The notes under the pieces were generated by a model that saw nothing but the letters and a program-made list of their open reading frames with translations, had not been told where the DNA came from and made no database searches. From Asticcacaulis sp. (lineage in GTDB: Bacteria; Pseudomonadota; Alphaproteobacteria; Caulobacterales; Caulobacteraceae), in NCBI GenBank assembly GCA_024707255.1, contig JANQAC010000001.1:1612001-1676000 (forward strand): a stretch of DNA of 64,000 bases, in the 5' to 3' direction. Made by a program: the position numbers and the translations under genes. Below, in pieces: positions 9,145 to 19,099 of this stretch (its first letter is position 1; each line of letters begins with the position of its first letter).

Positions 9145-10422
9145 ATGAAAGAGAGCAATAAACTGGGTTCCATCCTCGGCGGATCGATCGGCAATCTGGT
9201 CGAGTGGTACGACTGGTACGCCTATTCGGCCTTTGCTCTCTATTTCTCACCGGCCTTCTTTCCCAATGCCAGCCCGACGGCGCAACTGCTCAATACGGCG
9301 GCTATCTTCGCGGTCGGCTTCTTTATGCGCCCGATCGGCGGCTGGCTGCTCGGCTGGTATGCCGACCGCTATGGCCGCAAGTCCGGGCTGACGGTTTCGA
9401 TCCTGTTGATGTGCGCCGGGTCGCTGATCATCGCCATAACGCCGGGCTACACGACCATCGGCATTGCCGCACCGGCTCTGTTGTTGCTGGCGCGACTGTT
9501 ACAGGGCCTGAGTGTCGGCGGCGAATATGGCGCCAGCGCCACCTATCTGTCGGAGATGGCCGGCAAGACCCATCGCGGTTTCTGGTCAAGCTTCCAGTAT
9601 GTCACCCTGATTATGGGGCAATTGATCGCTTTGGGCGTGTTGATCCTGCTGCAAAAGTGGCTGCTGACCCATGAACAGCTTGAGGCCTGGGGCTGGCGGA
9701 TTCCGTTTGGCATCGGCGCCCTGCTGGCGCTCGCCGCCTTGTTTATTCGCCGCCATATCAGCGAGACGACCTCATTTGAAGAAGGCCGCAAATTCACCGG
9801 CAATCGCACGCTGACCTTGTTACGCGAGCATCCGTGGCAGGCGCTGCAAGTGGTTGGTCTGACCATGGGCGGCACGGTCGCCTTCTATACATACACCACC
9901 TACATGCAGAAATTCCTGGTCAATACCGCTGGCTGGAGCAAGACCGAGGCGACCAGTCTGTCGGCCCTGACTCTTTTCCTCTACATGCTGGCCCAGCCGC
10001 TTTTCGGCGCTCTGTCCGACCGCATCGGGCGTCGGCCGTTGCTGATCGGCTTCGGCGTGCTGGGTGTGATCTTCACCGTGCCGATCATGACAGCGCTTAG
10101 CCATGTGCAAGGATTTTGGCCGGCCTTCGGACTGGTGATGGCGGCACTGATCATCGTCAGCGGCTACACCTCGATCAATGCTGTGGTGAAGGCCGAACTG
10201 TTTCCCGCGCATGTCCGCGCGCTGGGCGTCGCCCTGCCCTATGCTCTGGCCGTGTCGGTCTTCGGCGGCTCGGCGGAATATGTGGCGCTGTGGCTGAAAC
10301 AGGCGGGCGCGGAAGAGAGTTTCTTCTGGTATGTTACCGCCTGTATCGCCGTTTCCTTGCTGGTCTATATCTTCACTGCCGATACGAAGGCAAAGACGGC
10401 CTTCCATACGGATGAGGGCTAG
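9145..10422 (+). CDS. MFS transporter, metabolite:H+ symporter (MHS) family, 425 aa
   Basis: Twelve-helix inner-membrane symporter. The MHS signature GNLVEWYDWYAYSAF is at the N-terminus. The inter-helix motif GWYADRYGRKSG and its second-half copy GALSDRIGRRPL are clear, as is RLLQGLSVGGEYGASATYL. Relatives carry 2-oxoglutarate, proline/betaine, citrate or shikimate; this one is most like KgtP-type dicarboxylate carriers, but the substrate cannot be read from sequence. It is monocistronic and diverges from the zinc-finger/gloA pair. A repeat with two hairpins (10430-10487) follows and may end transcription. Confidence 0.88.
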   Translation: MKESNKLGSILGGSIGNLVEWYDWYAYSAFALYFSPAFFPNASPTAQLLNTAAIFAVGFFMRPIGGWLLGWYADRYGRKSGLTVSILLMCAGSLIIAITPGYTTIGIAAPALLLLARLLQGLSVGGEYGASATYLSEMAGKTHRGFWSSFQYVTLIMGQLIALGVLILLQKWLLTHEQLEAWGWRIPFGIGALLALAALFIRRHISETTSFEEGRKFTGNRTLTLLREHPWQALQVVGLTMGGTVAFYTYTTYMQKFLVNTAGWSKTEATSLSALTLFLYMLAQPLFGALSDRIGRRPLLIGFGVLGVIFTVPIMTALSHVQGFWPAFGLVMAALIIVSGYTSINAVVKAELFPAHVRALGVALPYALAVSVFGGSAEYVALWLKQAGAEESFFWYVTACIAVSLLVYIFTADTKAKTAFHTDEG

Positions 10423-10429
10423 CAAGCCA

Positions 10430-10487
10430 CCCCACCACCACGCCTTCGGCGCGGTCCCCCTCCCCACCAAAGGTGGGGAGGCATAAG
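10430..10487. repeat. Interspersed palindromic repeat, copy A
   Basis: Shares CCCCACCACCACG, CGCGGTCCCCCTCCCC and TGGGGAGG-TATAAG-like segments with copy B at 52606-52667. Both copies fold into two consecutive hairpins; the second here is CTCCCCACC/GGTGGGGAG with an AAA loop. The first hairpin differs in sequence but not in position, so the structure is kept while bases change. This copy lies between the convergent transporter and GH8 genes. Confidence 0.75.
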
Positions 10488-10506
10488 GATGGTTTCGAAG
10501 CTGCTA

Positions 10507-11946
10507 TTACTTCCCTGCCGGAGCATCGATAATGCGGAACTCCCCGCTCAGGTGCATCAGGCTCATCAGGTACAGCATCCCGTCGAAATAGCGCTGCTCG
10601 CCCGCCGGCACCGGCGTGCTCCACAGTTCCTTCAGGAAAGCGTCGGATACCTCGCCCTGAGTTGCCGCCAGGCTGCCGACGGCGGTGGCCGCCACCATGC
10701 CGGTGGAATGGCGGTCGGACATCGGCTGACCGTCCAGCGAATAGCGATCGGGGAAGGTATGAATGCCCTGGCCGTAAAGGAAGCCCTGAATACGGTCGCT
10801 GCGGGTCTTCGCCCGCGCATCCTTGCCCCACCAGCTATAATCGACCGACCAGTTGCTGGCCGTGCGCCAGCTATCATAGGCAAACTGGCTCGGCTTGCCA
10901 TCCCAGCCCATAGCGGGCTGGCCGTCGAAGGTGCTGCGGTCGGGCGCCAGGCCGGTTTTCGGATTGGCGACGGTTTCAAAGAAATTACGGCTGACATCGG
11001 CGGCCCTGGCCCAGAAGGCGCGATCCTCCACCGGTCCCCAGCGCGCCCACAATTCATAGAAAGCCGGCAGGTGATAGGAGGCGTCGGTGCCGGGGATGCT
11101 GGTTTCCGGTACGAAGCGGATCATGGTGTGAGCTTCATCGACCATCGGGCCGACCGTCACCGAACGCGGGGCGCGCATTGGCCGATAGGGCGGCCACGGC
11201 TTGCCCGCTTTCAGCGCCTCGGCCTCGGCTCGGCGGTTATTCGGGCTGGGCCAGGGCACGTCTGGCTCGATAAACGGCGCGTCACCTGGGTGGATGCGGA
11301 AGGGCGTGGTGGCGGTTTTGACCGGATGATGACGCATCCCGCTCAGGATCTTATCGGCCTCGGCCTGGTAATTATAGATGCCCTGGCCATTGCCCCAGCG
11401 ATGCGCCGCGAAATAGAGCGCCATGGCATAATATTCCTCGCCATCCGGTGCGGCGCCGACCGCGCGAGCCGAGCCATCCGTGCCCATCGACCACGCGAAA
11501 TAGCCATAGGACGGATTTTCCGGATCGGTGGTCAGCATATAGGTTTTCGACCAGTTCCACAGAGCGTCGAACTCGCGCTTCTTATCCAATTGTACGGCGA
11601 TCATCATGCCGTAGCTCATGCCTTCGGAGCGCGCATCGTTATTGGCCCAGTCGGTGATATAGGCCAGCGGCCCGTCGGCATTGGCGCCGGTCTCGAAATA
11701 GACGCGCTGCTCCTGGCCGTCGCCATGGAATAGCTGCTGGAAGGTCTGCTCGATCTTCTGCTGCGTTTCGGCCTCGCTGTGGCCCAGCCGTTCAACGAAC
11801 AGGTTATGATATTGGCCGGTCTTGTAGGCGCCGGCGCCATCGCTCACGGTGGTCGTTGCGGGCGCGGCAGCCTGAGCGGTAACCGGCAGGGTCAGGGCCA
11901 ATATGATAGCGGTAACATTAGAGAGCAGAGCACGGCGCGTTTTCAT
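10507..11946 (-). CDS. Glycoside hydrolase family 8 enzyme, exported, 479 aa
   Basis: Inverting GH8 enzyme, probably acting on beta-1,4-linked xylo- or gluco-oligosaccharides in the periplasm. Start MKTRRALLSN at 11946 gives a signal peptide (hydrophobic stretch to about residue 21, cleavage after AQA). The catalytic-acid motif SEGMSYGM contains E108. APDGEEYYAMAL with D168 is the second family block, and FAYDSWR contains a candidate catalytic base. The overall match is closer to reducing-end xylose-releasing exo-oligoxylanases than to bacterial cellulose-synthase GH8 enzymes. The longer ORF upstream of 11946 lacks a signal sequence. No xylan cluster is adjacent. Confidence 0.87.
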   Translation of the reverse strand: MKTRRALLSNVTAIILALTLPVTAQAAAPATTTVSDGAGAYKTGQYHNLFVERLGHSEAETQQKIEQTFQQLFHGDGQEQRVYFETGANADGPLAYITDWANNDARSEGMSYGMMIAVQLDKKREFDALWNWSKTYMLTTDPENPSYGYFAWSMGTDGSARAVGAAPDGEEYYAMALYFAAHRWGNGQGIYNYQAEADKILSGMRHHPVKTATTPFRIHPGDAPFIEPDVPWPSPNNRRAEAEALKAGKPWPPYRPMRAPRSVTVGPMVDEAHTMIRFVPETSIPGTDASYHLPAFYELWARWGPVEDRAFWARAADVSRNFFETVANPKTGLAPDRSTFDGQPAMGWDGKPSQFAYDSWRTASNWSVDYSWWGKDARAKTRSDRIQGFLYGQGIHTFPDRYSLDGQPMSDRHSTGMVAATAVGSLAATQGEVSDAFLKELWSTPVPAGEQRYFDGMLYLMSLMHLSGEFRIIDAPAGK

Positions 11947-12070
11947 CTGGGTTTGTCTTTCCTGGTCAATGGTGCGGCGCGGGGTGTCGCCCTCTTTATG
12001 GCCGCCGATGCGTTTCCTGGCCGCAACATGACACGCAATCCGCTTCAGGAAAAGAGCAGGGCACAAAATC

Positions 12071-12104
12071 GCGCCCTCTTCGCGGGGGGTAGCGAAGAGG
12101 GCGC
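12071..12104 (-). terminator. Strong hairpin downstream of the aceA cluster
   Basis: A perfect 13-bp stem (GCGCCCTCTTCGC at 12071-12083 and its complement at 12092-12104) with an 8-nt loop. On the minus strand it is followed by GATTTTG. It lies after the last gene of the aceA cluster and before the GH8 gene. Confidence 0.8.
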
Positions 12105-12141
12105 TTATGCCGGCGCTTATGATTTTTGTTTATGCCGGGGT

Positions 12142-12348
12142 TTATTCGTAACCGTGGGCGGCCTCGTTGATGACCAGCGACGGCATCTTCGAGAAGTCCA
12201 CCGCGACCGGGCGGCCCGCCTGCGACTGGAAGGTCTTGAGCGCATGATCGAGGCGGCGCATGGTTTCGCGCGCGGCTTCGCTGTTAGAATCCAGGTTCAG
12301 CGGCGCCAGGCAGTAGGCGATGATCGAGTCACGATTGCTTGTTTCCAT
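12142..12348 (-). CDS. Small hypothetical protein downstream of aceA, 68 aa
   Basis: Not recognised by function. It is a soluble, helical 68-residue protein (ARETMRRLDHALKTFQSQAG) with a well-placed AGGAGAG before the ATG. It follows aceA by 11 bp on the same strand and precedes a strong terminator, so it is almost certainly the last gene of the aceA transcript. Its place suggests a role linked to the glyoxylate bypass, but this is inference from position only. Confidence 0.72.
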   Translation of the reverse strand: METSNRDSIIAYCLAPLNLDSNSEAARETMRRLDHALKTFQSQAGRPVAVDFSKMPSLVINEAAHGYE

Positions 12349-12359
12349 AATTCACTCTC

Positions 12360-13658
12360 CTATTCTGCGGCGGCGACAAACTGCGCCGTCTCGGTTGAGG
12401 CCTTCATGGCCGTGGTGGAGGATTGTCCATTGCTGATCGTCTCCGCGACCTTGTCGAAATAGCCGGTGCCGACTTCGCGCTGATGGCGGGTGGCGGTGTA
12501 GCCGGCGGCTTCGTTGGCGAATTCACGCTGTTGCAGTTCGGAATAGGCCGCCATGCCGCGATCGCGGTAGCCGTCGGCCAGCTCGAACATGCCGTTGTTC
12601 AGGCTATGGAAGCCGGCCAGGGTGACGAACTGGAATTTGTAACCCATGGCGCCGAGTTCACGCTGGAATTTGGCGATGGTAGCGTCATCCAGTTTGGCCT
12701 TCCAGTTGAACGAGGGCGAGCAGTTATAGGCCAGCAGCTTGCCCGGATGGACCTTGTGGACGGCTTCGGCGAACCTGCGCGCATCGTCGAGATCGGGGTG
12801 CGAGGTTTCCCACCACAACAGGTCGGCATAATCGGCATAGGCCAGGCCGCGGGCGATGCAGTGATCGAGGCCGGTGCCGGGCTTCAGGCGATAGAAACCT
12901 TCGACCGTGCGGTTATCGCGCTCGATGAACGGATGGTCGCGCTCATCGACATCCGAGGTGATCAGTTGCGCCGATTCCGCATCGGTACGGGCAACCGTCA
13001 GGGTGGGCGTACCCATGACATCGGCGGCCAGGCGGGCGGCGGTCAGGGTGCGCTCATGCGCCTGGGTCGGGATCAGCACCTTGCCGCCCAGGTGGCCGCA
13101 CTTCTTCTCAGACGCCAACTGGTCCTCAAAATGGACACCGGCGGCACCCGCCTCGATAAAGGCTTTCATGATCTCGAAGGCATTGAGCGGTCCGCCGAAA
13201 CCGGCCTCGGCATCGGCGACGATCGGCGCGAACCAGTCACGCTTTGCCGCACCTTCACTATGTTCGATCTGGTCGGCGCGTTGCAGGGTGCGGTTGATGC
13301 GACGGCACAGTTCCGGCGCGGCATTGGCCGGGTAGAGCGACTGGTCCGGATACATGGAAGACGCGGTATTTGAATCAGCCGCGACCTGCCAGCCGGAAAG
13401 ATAGATGGCCTTCAGGCCGGCGCGAACCATCTGCATGGCCTGATTGCCGGTCATGGCGCCGAGGCTATTGATGAAGGGCTCGGTGTGCAGCAATTCCCAC
13501 AGGCGGTTGGCACCCCGTTCAGCCAGGGTGTGCTGGATGGGGAAGGAGCCGCGCAAGGAGAGGACGTCTTCGGGCGTGTAGTTACGTTTTATGCCGTCGA
13601 AACGGCCCTTGGGCGCGGCGGGGACTAAATCCTGGAACGTGGTCTTAGACATTGTCAT
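12360..13658 (-). CDS. aceA: Isocitrate lyase, 432 aa
   Basis: Splits isocitrate into glyoxylate and succinate, the first step of the glyoxylate bypass used for growth on acetate or fatty acids. The catalytic loop KKCGHLGGK with the active-site Cys is intact. The phosphoenolpyruvate-mutase-type barrel is clear ([10 protein letters not shown] with metal-binding acids, [20 protein letters not shown]), and YNCSPSFNW is conserved near the active site. Length matches short bacterial AceA. The start may be MTMSK or MSK two codons on. It lies between two small ORFs, with a ScfR-type regulator on the other strand about 1.1 kb upstream. Malate synthase is not in the window. Confidence 0.97.
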   Translation of the reverse strand: MTMSKTTFQDLVPAAPKGRFDGIKRNYTPEDVLSLRGSFPIQHTLAERGANRLWELLHTEPFINSLGAMTGNQAMQMVRAGLKAIYLSGWQVAADSNTASSMYPDQSLYPANAAPELCRRINRTLQRADQIEHSEGAAKRDWFAPIVADAEAGFGGPLNAFEIMKAFIEAGAAGVHFEDQLASEKKCGHLGGKVLIPTQAHERTLTAARLAADVMGTPTLTVARTDAESAQLITSDVDERDHPFIERDNRTVEGFYRLKPGTGLDHCIARGLAYADYADLLWWETSHPDLDDARRFAEAVHKVHPGKLLAYNCSPSFNWKAKLDDATIAKFQRELGAMGYKFQFVTLAGFHSLNNGMFELADGYRDRGMAAYSELQQREFANEAAGYTATRHQREVGTGYFDKVAETISNGQSSTTAMKASTETAQFVAAAE

Positions 13659-13664
13659 GATCGC

Positions 13665-13817
13665 TTATCCTTGTTGGGGAGGTTGGGCAGGCGTGGAAAT
13701 GGTGAGGCGGCGGGCGGCCATCAGGGTGCCGGGCGCGAAGAGCCCGAAGGAGGCGGCATACACGGTCGCCATATCCCAGGGGTTGGTGATCGGTGTGGAT
13801 TTGAGCTTTTGTGTCAT
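13665..13817 (-). CDS. Tiny ORF leading the aceA transcript, 50 aa
   Basis: Reads MTQKLKSTPITNPWDMATVY and continues AASFGLFAPGTLMAARRLTI to a Pro/Gln-rich end. A near-perfect AAAGGAG lies 7 bases before the ATG, stronger than that of aceA itself, and the stop is 6 bp before the aceA start. The middle (about residues 15-35) is hydrophobic and could form one membrane helix. It is either a small protein or a translated leader that couples to aceA. No homology is recognised; the call rests on ribosome-binding site, frame and spacing. Confidence 0.55.
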   Translation of the reverse strand: MTQKLKSTPITNPWDMATVYAASFGLFAPGTLMAARRLTISTPAQPPQQG

Positions 13818-14112
13818 AATGTGTCTCCTTTCCGGCGATGCGCCGCCTGTGTGTGTGGAGATATAAAGCGCTTATATTATTGGGAAAGATAGATGCGCAG
13901 CCATGTAAATGGCGTCATTTGGAGAATTGTGACATTGCATCATTTGTAAATTTATGACAATTTGGAGCAGTGGTGTGTTGGGTTGTGCTATTCAACATGA
14001 CTCAATCTGTAGCCAATTATGCAAATGCTTCGCACGGCGGAGCTGTGCGCGCGGGAATGGGGATCGAATGTCGCTGAATAAACACAGGCGGTTTCAAGCG
14101 GGCTGGGGCGGT

Positions 14113-14772
14113 ATGAGGATACGAGCCGGGGCTTTGCCCATTGCACTATGTGCGGTGATCTCGATTGGCCTTTTGGGCGGTTGCGAAAGCAGGAGCTACC
14201 CCAGAGTTCGGATGACGGCGACGGTCGAAAGCAATGGCGTCCGGTATTCTGGCAGCAGCGTTCAGGAATATCTTTGTACGCCTTCAACTCACCTCATGAA
14301 CGACCTCGACAAGTGTTCAGTGCGCGGCGAAGCGGTGGTCGTTGACATCAAAGGTAAAGGCCTTCTTTTCCTGATCTTCGATATGCCAGGTGCAAGAAGT
14401 ATCACTGAAATGCCTCGGTCGGTTTTGGGCGCTGCAAGTTCAGACCCATTGCACGCAACCAACGCCGCCCTTCCGAAACATTGGACGCTTCAGGTTGATC
14501 AAATGCCGCTGATGGTAAAGTTCCGCGACATAAACGACGGATATACCGTTCAACAGGTCGATCCGGAGCACCTCGAAGCCAGTTTCGGGCCTAATGTTAA
14601 ACTTGTGTCCGTCGAAGTTGAGACCACCGATGAGCCAATAACAAAAGGCATCATTCAGAAATATATTCCTTGGGTCATGCTAAAGAAAAACAGCATGTAC
14701 AGGGGGACTGGTGAAAACCCATTCTCAGAAACACTTTCCCAAGCTAGGTTCACATCGGAGTTTGAAAGATAA
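14113..14772 (+). CDS. Putative lipoprotein of unknown function, 219 aa
   Basis: The start at 14113 gives a classic lipoprotein signal, MRIRAGALPIALCAVISIGL followed by the lipobox LGGC. An upstream ATG at 14068 with a GGGGATC leader would also work. The mature part is a mixed alpha/beta protein with two internal Cys and no recognised domain. The gene and its upstream region are visibly AT-richer than both neighbours, with less biased codon use, suggesting horizontal insertion between aceA and its probable regulator. It ends 8 bp before the regulator gene, so it may drive or share that transcript. Confidence 0.68.
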   Translation: MRIRAGALPIALCAVISIGLLGGCESRSYPRVRMTATVESNGVRYSGSSVQEYLCTPSTHLMNDLDKCSVRGEAVVVDIKGKGLLFLIFDMPGARSITEMPRSVLGAASSDPLHATNAALPKHWTLQVDQMPLMVKFRDINDGYTVQQVDPEHLEASFGPNVKLVSVEVETTDEPITKGIIQKYIPWVMLKKNSMYRGTGENPFSETLSQARFTSEFER

Positions 14773-14780
14773 CTCTCTCA

Positions 14781-16188
14781 ATGACCGATCTTGATCGCAA
14801 ACTCTTCCTGGGCGGGCGGCTGAAGCGGCTGCGCTATGACCTCAGCCTGACCCAGACACAGATGGCGGCTGATCTCGGCGTTTCGGCCTCCTATCTCAAC
14901 CATCTGGAGCGCAACCAGCGGCCGGTGACGGCGCAGGTGCTGCTCAAGCTGGCGGCGACCTATGATCTCGACTTGCGCACCTTTACCGATGACCTCGGAG
15001 CCCGCCGGCGAGGCCGATCTGGTCGAGATTTTCGCTGATCCTTTGTTCAAGGATCTGCACCTGCCGCGCCGGGAAATTTCAGAACTGGTGGCCTCGTCCC
15101 CCATGGCGGCCGAGGCGGTGACGCGACTCTATCGCGCCTATACCGAGCGCCGCAAACGCGATGCCCTTGCGGCGGGGCCGGAAGAGACCGAGCAATCGCC
15201 CACCGACTGGGTGCGCGATCAGATTCAGGGTCATCACAACTTCTTCCCCGAACTGGATGAGCTGGGCGAACAGCTTTTCGCCACGCTCGGCGGCGATCCG
15301 CATACACTTGAAGAGGCGGCGCAGGCACGGCTGAAAGACCAGTATGGCATCGATATCCGCCTGATGCCGGCCCAGGTGATGATGATCTATCAGCGCCGGT
15401 TCGATCCGCACCGCCGCCGCCTGATGATTTCCGAAACGCTTGGCCCCTCGTCGCGGCGCTTCGCCATCTTCTACCAGTTGGCGCTCAGTGAATATGGCGC
15501 CGAGATCAATACCCTGACCGAAAAGGCAAAAGCGCCCGACCTGGCGACGGCACGACTCTACAAGATCGCCCTGCTCAATGCCCTGACCGCCGCCACGCTG
15601 ATGCCCTATGGCCGCTTCCTCAGCGAGGCCGAAGGCAATGCCTATGATATCGAGCTTCTGCGTGCCCCGTTCGAGGTGTCTTACGAGCAGGCCGCCCAGC
15701 GCCTGACCACGCTCTCCCGCCCCGGCAGCCGCGGGGTGCCCTTCTTCCTGATGCGCATCGATTCCGCCGGCAATGTCTCCAAACGCTTCGCCGCCGGACA
15801 TTTCCCGTTTTCCCGATATGGCGGCGCCTGCCCACGCTGGAATATCCACCAGGCTTTCCAGACGCCGGGCCGCATTATCACCCAGGTGATCGAAACGCCC
15901 GATGGCCAGCGCTATTTCACCCTGTCGCGCACGCTCGACCGCTCCCTGCGCGCCTATGCCGATGGCGCCTATGCCGAACAGGCGATCGGCCTGGGTTGCG
16001 AGCTGAAATATGCCGAGAAGCTGATCTATGCGCGTGGGCTCGACCTGGCCCAGCCAAATGCCGTCCAGACCGGACCAATGTGCCGGCTGTGCGAACGGCC
16101 CAATTGCCGTGAACGCGCCGCCCCGCCGGCGGTCAAGGCGCTGGTCATCGATGAATGGATCAAGGGCGTGACAGCGTTTCCCTTCTAG
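14781..16188 (+). CDS. ScfR/RamB-family regulator, 468 aa, one-base frameshift
   Basis: Short-chain-acyl-responsive transcriptional regulator. Residues 1-75 form an XRE-type HTH (GGRLKRLRYDLSLTQTQMAA, then LGVSASYLNHLERNQRPVT). The rest carries the IrrE/ImmA-like sensor region and a C-terminal domain with GPMCRLCERPNC. Relatives control propionyl-CoA or glyoxylate-bypass genes, so the nearby aceA is the likely target (inference). The frame breaks at 14997-14998, where one extra G in CTCGG separates HTH and body; removing it restores DDL-EPAGEADLVEIFADPLF and a normal length. The start at 14781 follows the family. Confidence 0.85.
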
Positions 16189-16237
16189 CTTTACAGCCGG
16201 TTCTTAACCTCTTACATTTTGGAATGAAGGAGACATC

Positions 16238-17230
16238 ATGGCCGGGGCTACGCTGAAAGATATCGCGCGCGAAGCCAATGTGTCCATCGCCTCGGCCTCC
16301 CGCGCCATCAATGGCCTCGATAATGTCGCCGACGATGTGAAACAGCGCGTGCTGGAGATTGCCAAGCGCCTGCGCTATGTGCCGCATGGCGGGGCGCGGT
16401 CGCTGGTCATGTCGCGCACCAATACCATCGGCGTGCTGCTGCCCGATATCTATGGCGAGTTCTTCGCCGAAATCATACGCGGCATCGATGTGGCGGCGCG
16501 GGCGCGCGGCCTGCACCTGCTGGTTTCCGGCTCGCACGGCAATCCGGATGAAGCACTCAGCATCATGCGCGCCATGGGCGGCCGGGTCGATGGACTGCTG
16601 GTCATGTCGCCTTTCGTCGAGTCACACGACCTGGCTTCCGTGCTACCGCTCAACCTGCCCGTGGTGACCATCGCCAGCCAAATTGGCGCCGGACGCGGTG
16701 GCATCAGCGTCGATAATTTCGGCGGCGGCGTCACGGCGGCCCGTCACCTGCGCGAACAGGGCTGCCGCCGGCCGGCCCTGATTTCCGGTCCGTCACGCAA
16801 TTTCGAGGCCGAGGAGCGCCGGCGCGGTTTCCTGTCGGTTTTCGATGGTGAACCGCCGCCCGTGTTCGAGGGCGATTTCACCGAGGAATCCGGTTATCGC
16901 GGCGCCAAGGCTTTTCTGGCGCTTGATGCGCGCCCGGACGGCATCTTCGCGGCCAATGACATGATGGCGGTGGGCTGCCTGCTGGCCCTGCGCGAGGCGG
17001 GCGTGAACGTGCCGGAAGATATCGCCGTGGTTGGTTTCGATGATATCCCCATCGCCCGCTTCACCTCGCCGCCGCTGACCACCCTGCGCGTCGGGGTCTT
17101 TGACCTGGGGCGTCGCGGCCTGGAAATGCTGGTGGCGACGCTGGAAGGCGAAGACGAGACGGCCGGGCAGGGCATTATCGTGGCACCGGAACTGGTTCGC
17201 CGCGCGAGTTCTCGCCACAAATCCGGATAA
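16238..17230 (+). CDS. LacI-family transcriptional regulator, 330 aa
   Basis: Residues 1-60 are the LacI HTH and hinge ([20 protein letters not shown], then [15 protein letters not shown]). A periplasmic-binding-protein-like effector domain follows ([64 protein letters not shown]). Length and order are standard, and GAAGGAG precedes the ATG. The effector is probably a sugar, but no sugar operon lies beside it: ScfR-like regulator upstream, tRNA-Arg downstream. The target cannot be inferred here. Confidence 0.93.
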   Translation: MAGATLKDIAREANVSIASASRAINGLDNVADDVKQRVLEIAKRLRYVPHGGARSLVMSRTNTIGVLLPDIYGEFFAEIIRGIDVAARARGLHLLVSGSHGNPDEALSIMRAMGGRVDGLLVMSPFVESHDLASVLPLNLPVVTIASQIGAGRGGISVDNFGGGVTAARHLREQGCRRPALISGPSRNFEAEERRRGFLSVFDGEPPPVFEGDFTEESGYRGAKAFLALDARPDGIFAANDMMAVGCLLALREAGVNVPEDIAVVGFDDIPIARFTSPPLTTLRVGVFDLGRRGLEMLVATLEGEDETAGQGIIVAPELVRRASSRHKSG

Positions 17231-17291
17231 TCGCATTTTTGCGGTTGAGTGCGCGGGCGGTTTCGCTTAGGTAGCTTGGACCGGCTAAAAG

Positions 17292-17368
17292 GCACCCATA
17301 GCTCAGCTGGATAGAGCGTTGCCCTCCGAAGGCAAAGGTCAGAGGTTCGAATCCTCTTGGGTGCGCCA
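17292..17368 (+). tRNA. tRNA-Arg (anticodon CCG)
   Basis: A complete cloverleaf: acceptor GCACCCA/TGGGTGC, D-arm AGCTC..GAGC, anticodon stem TTGCC/GGCAA with loop CTCCGAA (anticodon CCG), variable loop AGGTC, T-arm AGAGG TTCGAAT CCTCT, and encoded CCA. Length 77. Confidence 0.97.
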
Positions 17369-17738
17369 TATTTTATAAGGATTCCGAGCTTCGGAACCCT
17401 ATTGCATTTCAGCCGGTAGCCGCCGGGGTAGCAAGCGCAGGTAGGTTCAAAGCTGATGAACTTGCTTTTGGACTACAGCTCTTTCTATTTGATAGCGAGG
17501 ACTGCGAAATCGGCACCTGGGAAGCATGTTGTGATCGCAAACCCCAAAATTACTTGCTTTTGGAATCATCAGGCTGCCATTTGGATTGATCACATTCGGG
17601 GATATCGGGGATGGTTATGCCGCCGCCACTTTAATCGGTACGCACAGCTTCACCAGCCTTAACGCGTGCGCTCACGCCTGATTTGGGAATACCGTGTCAG
17701 ATAAATTTTCTAACAATCTAAAGCGAACCAGCCCTTAA
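17369..17738. other. Gene-free stretch after tRNA-Arg
   Basis: 370 bp, AT-richer than average. It holds a short hairpin (TTCCGA/TCGGAA) 12 bp after the tRNA. The 68-codon plus-strand frame at 17456-17662 has no ribosome-binding site and no recognisable features. No integrase or duplicated tRNA end is visible. It may be a decayed insertion. Confidence 0.4.
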
Positions 17739-18818
17739 TCAGGCAGCTTTTGTTTTCTTACGGCGAATTTTACGCGGCAACTGGCGCAGCTTCGTCCAAA
17801 GCTTGGTCTTGGCTGGCTCCGGATAGGGTTCGAGATTGCGGATAAATTCCGCGGCGCATTCCGGCCATGAGAATTTCTCGGCATAGGCGCGCACCGCCTT
17901 GCGATCGATCTGAAGCGCTTCCTCGATCGCTATCTTGAGGTCGTCATTGATCGCACCGGCGCCGGAGCCGGGAATGAGGTCGATCGGACCGTGCGCCGGA
18001 AAGGCCGCCACCGGCGTGCCGGCGGCCATGGCTTCGGTGATTACCAGGCCGAACGTATCGGTCAGAGACGGAAAGACGAAGACATCCGAGTCGGCATAGG
18101 AGCGCGCCAGGTCTTCGCCGAAACGCGGACCGGTAAAGACCACCTCGGGATATTTCGCCTTCAGTTCCTCCAGTTGCGGGCCCTTGCCGACGATGACCTT
18201 GGTGCCGGGCAGATCGAGCTTCAGGAAGGCTTCGATATTCTTTTCCACCGCCACGCGCCCGATATAGGTCATGATCGGGCGCGGCAAATCGCCGAAGATC
18301 GGTTCCAGGTTCGGACGGAAAGTGACCGTATCGACGCCGCGCGTCCACGGCGAGATATTGGTGAAGCCGCGCGATTCCAGGTCTTTTTGCAGGGTCGGCG
18401 TCGCCACCATCACCCGGCCGGAAGGCTTGTGGAACCAGCGCATGAAGGCGTAGCCGACGCTCAAGGGAATCGGCAGGCGAGCCGAGACATATTCCGGGAA
18501 TTTGGTGTGATAGCTGGTGGTGAAGGGCAGCTTGAATTCCTGGCAGACGCGCCGCGCCGCCATGCCGACAAAGCCCTCGGTGGCGATATGGATGGCGTCC
18601 GGCTCATAATCCAGGATGATTTCGCGCACCTCTTCGTAACAGCCGAGCGCCAGCTTGACCTCCGGATAGTCCGGCCAGGATACGGTCTTGAACTGGTTAT
18701 AGTCGATGATGTGGAATTCGTGGCCGAGCTTTTCGCACTCCTCGATGGTGCGGCGTAGCGTGGTCACCACGCCATTGACCTGGGGTTCCCATGCATCGGT
18801 TGCCAGCAAGATACGCAA
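17739..18818 (-). CDS. GT4-family glycosyltransferase, 359 aa
   Basis: GT-B fold, retaining glycosyltransferase. The N-terminal acceptor domain begins MRILLATDAWEPQVNGVVTT and contains IHIATEGFVGMAAR and TTSYHTKFPEYVSARL. The C-terminal nucleotide-sugar domain has MTYIGRVAVEKNIEAFL and the GT4 E-x7-E-type loop FPSLTDTFGLVITEAMAAGT. Related proteins transfer mannose or glucose to lipids (glycolipid or phosphatidylinositol mannosyltransferase-like). The C-terminus is very basic (PRKIRRKKTKAA), suiting membrane association. The start is an unusual TTG at 18818 supported by GAGGA. It diverges from the TetR gene. Confidence 0.88.
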   Translation of the reverse strand: MRILLATDAWEPQVNGVVTTLRRTIEECEKLGHEFHIIDYNQFKTVSWPDYPEVKLALGCYEEVREIILDYEPDAIHIATEGFVGMAARRVCQEFKLPFTTSYHTKFPEYVSARLPIPLSVGYAFMRWFHKPSGRVMVATPTLQKDLESRGFTNISPWTRGVDTVTFRPNLEPIFGDLPRPIMTYIGRVAVEKNIEAFLKLDLPGTKVIVGKGPQLEELKAKYPEVVFTGPRFGEDLARSYADSDVFVFPSLTDTFGLVITEAMAAGTPVAAFPAHGPIDLIPGSGAGAINDDLKIAIEEALQIDRKAVRAYAEKFSWPECAAEFIRNLEPYPEPAKTKLWTKLRQLPRKIRRKKTKAA

Positions 18819-19099
18819 TTCGTCAGTCCTCAGGGCGTTTCTGATGTTCAGCCTTCAATGCCGGTTGTCTCGCCGTTTGGCAAGACCAAAGCCGGGCGCG
18901 ACATTATCTCAGGCCGCGATGGATAATTTTCATGGCCTTTTTGATGCTGCAATGCACAAATCGCCATTTGTAAGGGAACAATAAGATGTTTGGTCGTTTG
19001 CCGCTTGCGTAAAGGCCAAAATCCTTTATTTTTAAAGTCAGGAACCCTCCGGGCGCCGTCTAATGAAAATGGTGTATCCGTGGGGCGAAACAGGAACCA

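Noticed and set aside
17456..17662. 68-codon frame after tRNA-Arg
   Set aside because: No ribosome-binding site, AT-rich background, no recognisable protein features.
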